Shown here: in pieces, positions 14,340-14,936 of the stretch | How the letters are laid out: each line of letters begins with the position of its first letter | Numbering within the stretch: the stretch's first letter is position 1 | Assembly: GCA_019247245.1 (NCBI GenBank) | Contig: JAFAPF010000391.1 | Span: 1-14,936, forward strand | From: Rubrobacter sp. | GTDB taxonomy: Bacteria; Actinomycetota; Rubrobacteria; Rubrobacterales; Rubrobacteraceae | Reading direction: 5' to 3' | Length of the DNA: 14,936 bases | Program-made: the position numbers and the translations under genes | Notes under the pieces: generated by a model | Told to the model about the DNA's origin: nothing | The model's input: the letters and a program-made list of their open reading frames with translations, nothing else | Database searches by the model: none

Positions 14340-14393
14340 TCTAGCAACCAGGAAGTGGAAGGCGAGTTACTTCTCTTGACCTGGTTGTCTAGA
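14340..14393. repeat. Long imperfect inverted repeat (54 bp)
   Basis: TCTAGCAACCAGG (14340-14352) pairs with CCTGGTTGTCTAGA (14380-14393), 13 bp with one bulged base. Inside it, AAG..GAAG and CTTC.CTT extend the helix. There is no T-run. It lies between argS and the leaderless gene, in a stretch (14290-14603) with no supported gene, and could be a structured RNA or recombination site. Confidence 0.55.
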
Positions 14394-14513
14394 AGAGAAC
14401 TACTGGCATTTTATCTATGAGCCAGGATCTGGGTCGCTTGAACTTACTTAGCTCCGTTACTTAAGGGCATGAAGAAGACAGGAGTTGTTATCTGTAAGGA
14501 CCATAGCCTCTTT

Positions 14514-14531
14514 GATCAACCGAACGGTAGA
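14514..14531. promoter_or_regulatory. Second copy of the operator-like palindrome
   Basis: GATCAACCGAACGGTAGA matches 16 of 18 bases of the site at 13704-13721 (GATCAACCGATCGGTTGA counting from the aligned G), on the same strand. It is less symmetrical. It lies 73 bp downstream of the argS stop. Confidence 0.35.
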
Positions 14532-14603
14532 TATGAAAGTTAGTATAACGAAGCCCGGCCTGGCGCGTGCCGAGGCGTCGCCGATCAGAGTTAGAAGTGG
14601 CGC

Positions 14604-14936
14604 TCACATCCTGTCCGGTGCGTTCACTCCCAAGAGATTCAAGCCGGCAGCGAGCACAGCCTTGGTCCCCGCACACAAGGCGAGCCTGCGTTGCCTCAAT
14701 TCTTTGTCCTCCACCAAGACCTGGTGCACGGTATAGAACCTGTGAAAGCGCGTCGCTAAAGCCTCAAGATAGGTCGGCAGATGGTGTACCTCCTTGCGGG
14801 CTGCCGCACCCTCTACCACCCGTGGGAAGTCGAACAGCTCCAGAAGCAGCGCTCGCTCCTCGGGTGAAAAGATGCCAGGCGGCACGCCCTCTACAGCCTC
14901 CGGTCGCAGTCCACCCTGGCGGAAGATGCTCGCGAT
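14604..14936 (-). CDS. argS: Arginyl-tRNA synthetase, C-terminal fragment (runs off the window)
   Basis: The last 110 residues of a class I aminoacyl-tRNA synthetase that charges tRNA-Arg; the gene continues beyond the window's right edge. The frame is open to base 14936 and begins IASIFRQGG, the DALR anticodon-binding domain entry. It continues with FSPEERALLLELFDFPRVVEGAAA and LPTYLEALATRFHRFYTVHQVL, and ends with GLNLLGVNAPDRM, the usual ArgRS C-terminus with its terminal methionine. In many actinobacteria argS is followed by lysA-hom-thrC-thrB-rho; here those genes are absent and the accessory island plus the cpgS cluster stand between argS and rho. No convincing T-run terminator follows. 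Confidence 0.95.
   Translation of the reverse strand: MASIFRQGGLRPEAVEGVPPGIFSPEERALLLELFDFPRVVEGAAARKEVHHLPTYLEALATRFHRFYTVHQVLVEDKELRQRRLALCAGTKAVLAAGLNLLGVNAPDRM

Noticed and set aside
8997..14531. CRISPR array, tRNA gene or toxin-antitoxin pair in the island
   Set aside because: No regularly spaced identical repeats with unique spacers, no cloverleaf with TTCGA arm, and no paired small genes of known toxin families were found.
14560..14600. Possible argS terminator (GGCG-ACG / CGCGCC stem on the minus strand)
   Set aside because: The stem is short with a bulge and is not followed by a T-run.
14488..14736. Short frames on both strands downstream of and overlapping argS
   Set aside because: They overlap the argS C-terminus or its 3' flank, have no ribosome sites and show no family resemblance.

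Overview
The window looks like chromosome from a deep-branching actinobacterium, most likely Rubrobacter or a close relative. Two things point there. The housekeeping order argS ... rho - rpmE - (DUF1385) - prfA - prmC - tsaC is the actinobacterial argS/rho/prfA neighbourhood. The window also carries a cyclic 2,3-diphosphoglycerate synthetase gene, which I know mainly from thermophilic methanogens and Rubrobacter. The assignment is inference from gene content; no rRNA is present. Base composition looks only moderately GC-rich by eye, lower than I would expect for Rubrobacter, and is lower still in the accessory part.

Layout. (1) 186-3865, minus strand: a tight translation-factor operon read rpmE -> DUF1385 membrane protein -> prfA (RF1) -> prmC (RF1/RF2 glutamine methyltransferase) -> tsaC (threonylcarbamoyl-AMP synthase). 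Junctions are 10 nt, 4 nt, 1 nt and a 4-nt TTGA stop/start overlap. (2) 3937-5497: rho with its own intrinsic terminator. (3) 5574-8954, minus strand: metallophosphoesterase -> cpgS (cyclic 2,3-diphosphoglycerate synthetase) -> a GlpX-like protein that has lost several metal and catalytic residues. (4) 8955-14603: an accessory island placed between argS and the metallophosphoesterase gene. It holds a frameshifted tyrosine integrase, a DUF6788-like zinc-ribbon-type partner gene, a DUF6790-like membrane protein on the plus strand, repeats that may be an IS21-type end, a 570-residue acidic Pro/Thr/Ser/Gly-rich repeat protein, and an amber-interrupted secreted small protein with a leaderless promoter. 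Several inverted and helically phased repeats lie between them. (5) 14604-14936: the 3' end of argS.

How the parts may work together. Regions 1 and 2 concern translation termination, ribosome assembly, tRNA modification and transcription termination. Region 3 may be a small-phosphate or compatible-solute module: CpgS would close 2,3-diphosphoglycerate into the cyclic anhydride, the phosphoesterase could act on it, and the altered GlpX protein could be a sensor or a re-purposed phosphatase. That linkage is hypothesis. Region 4 looks like a decaying integrated element plus lineage-specific genes; its two ends could not be matched to an att duplication within the window.
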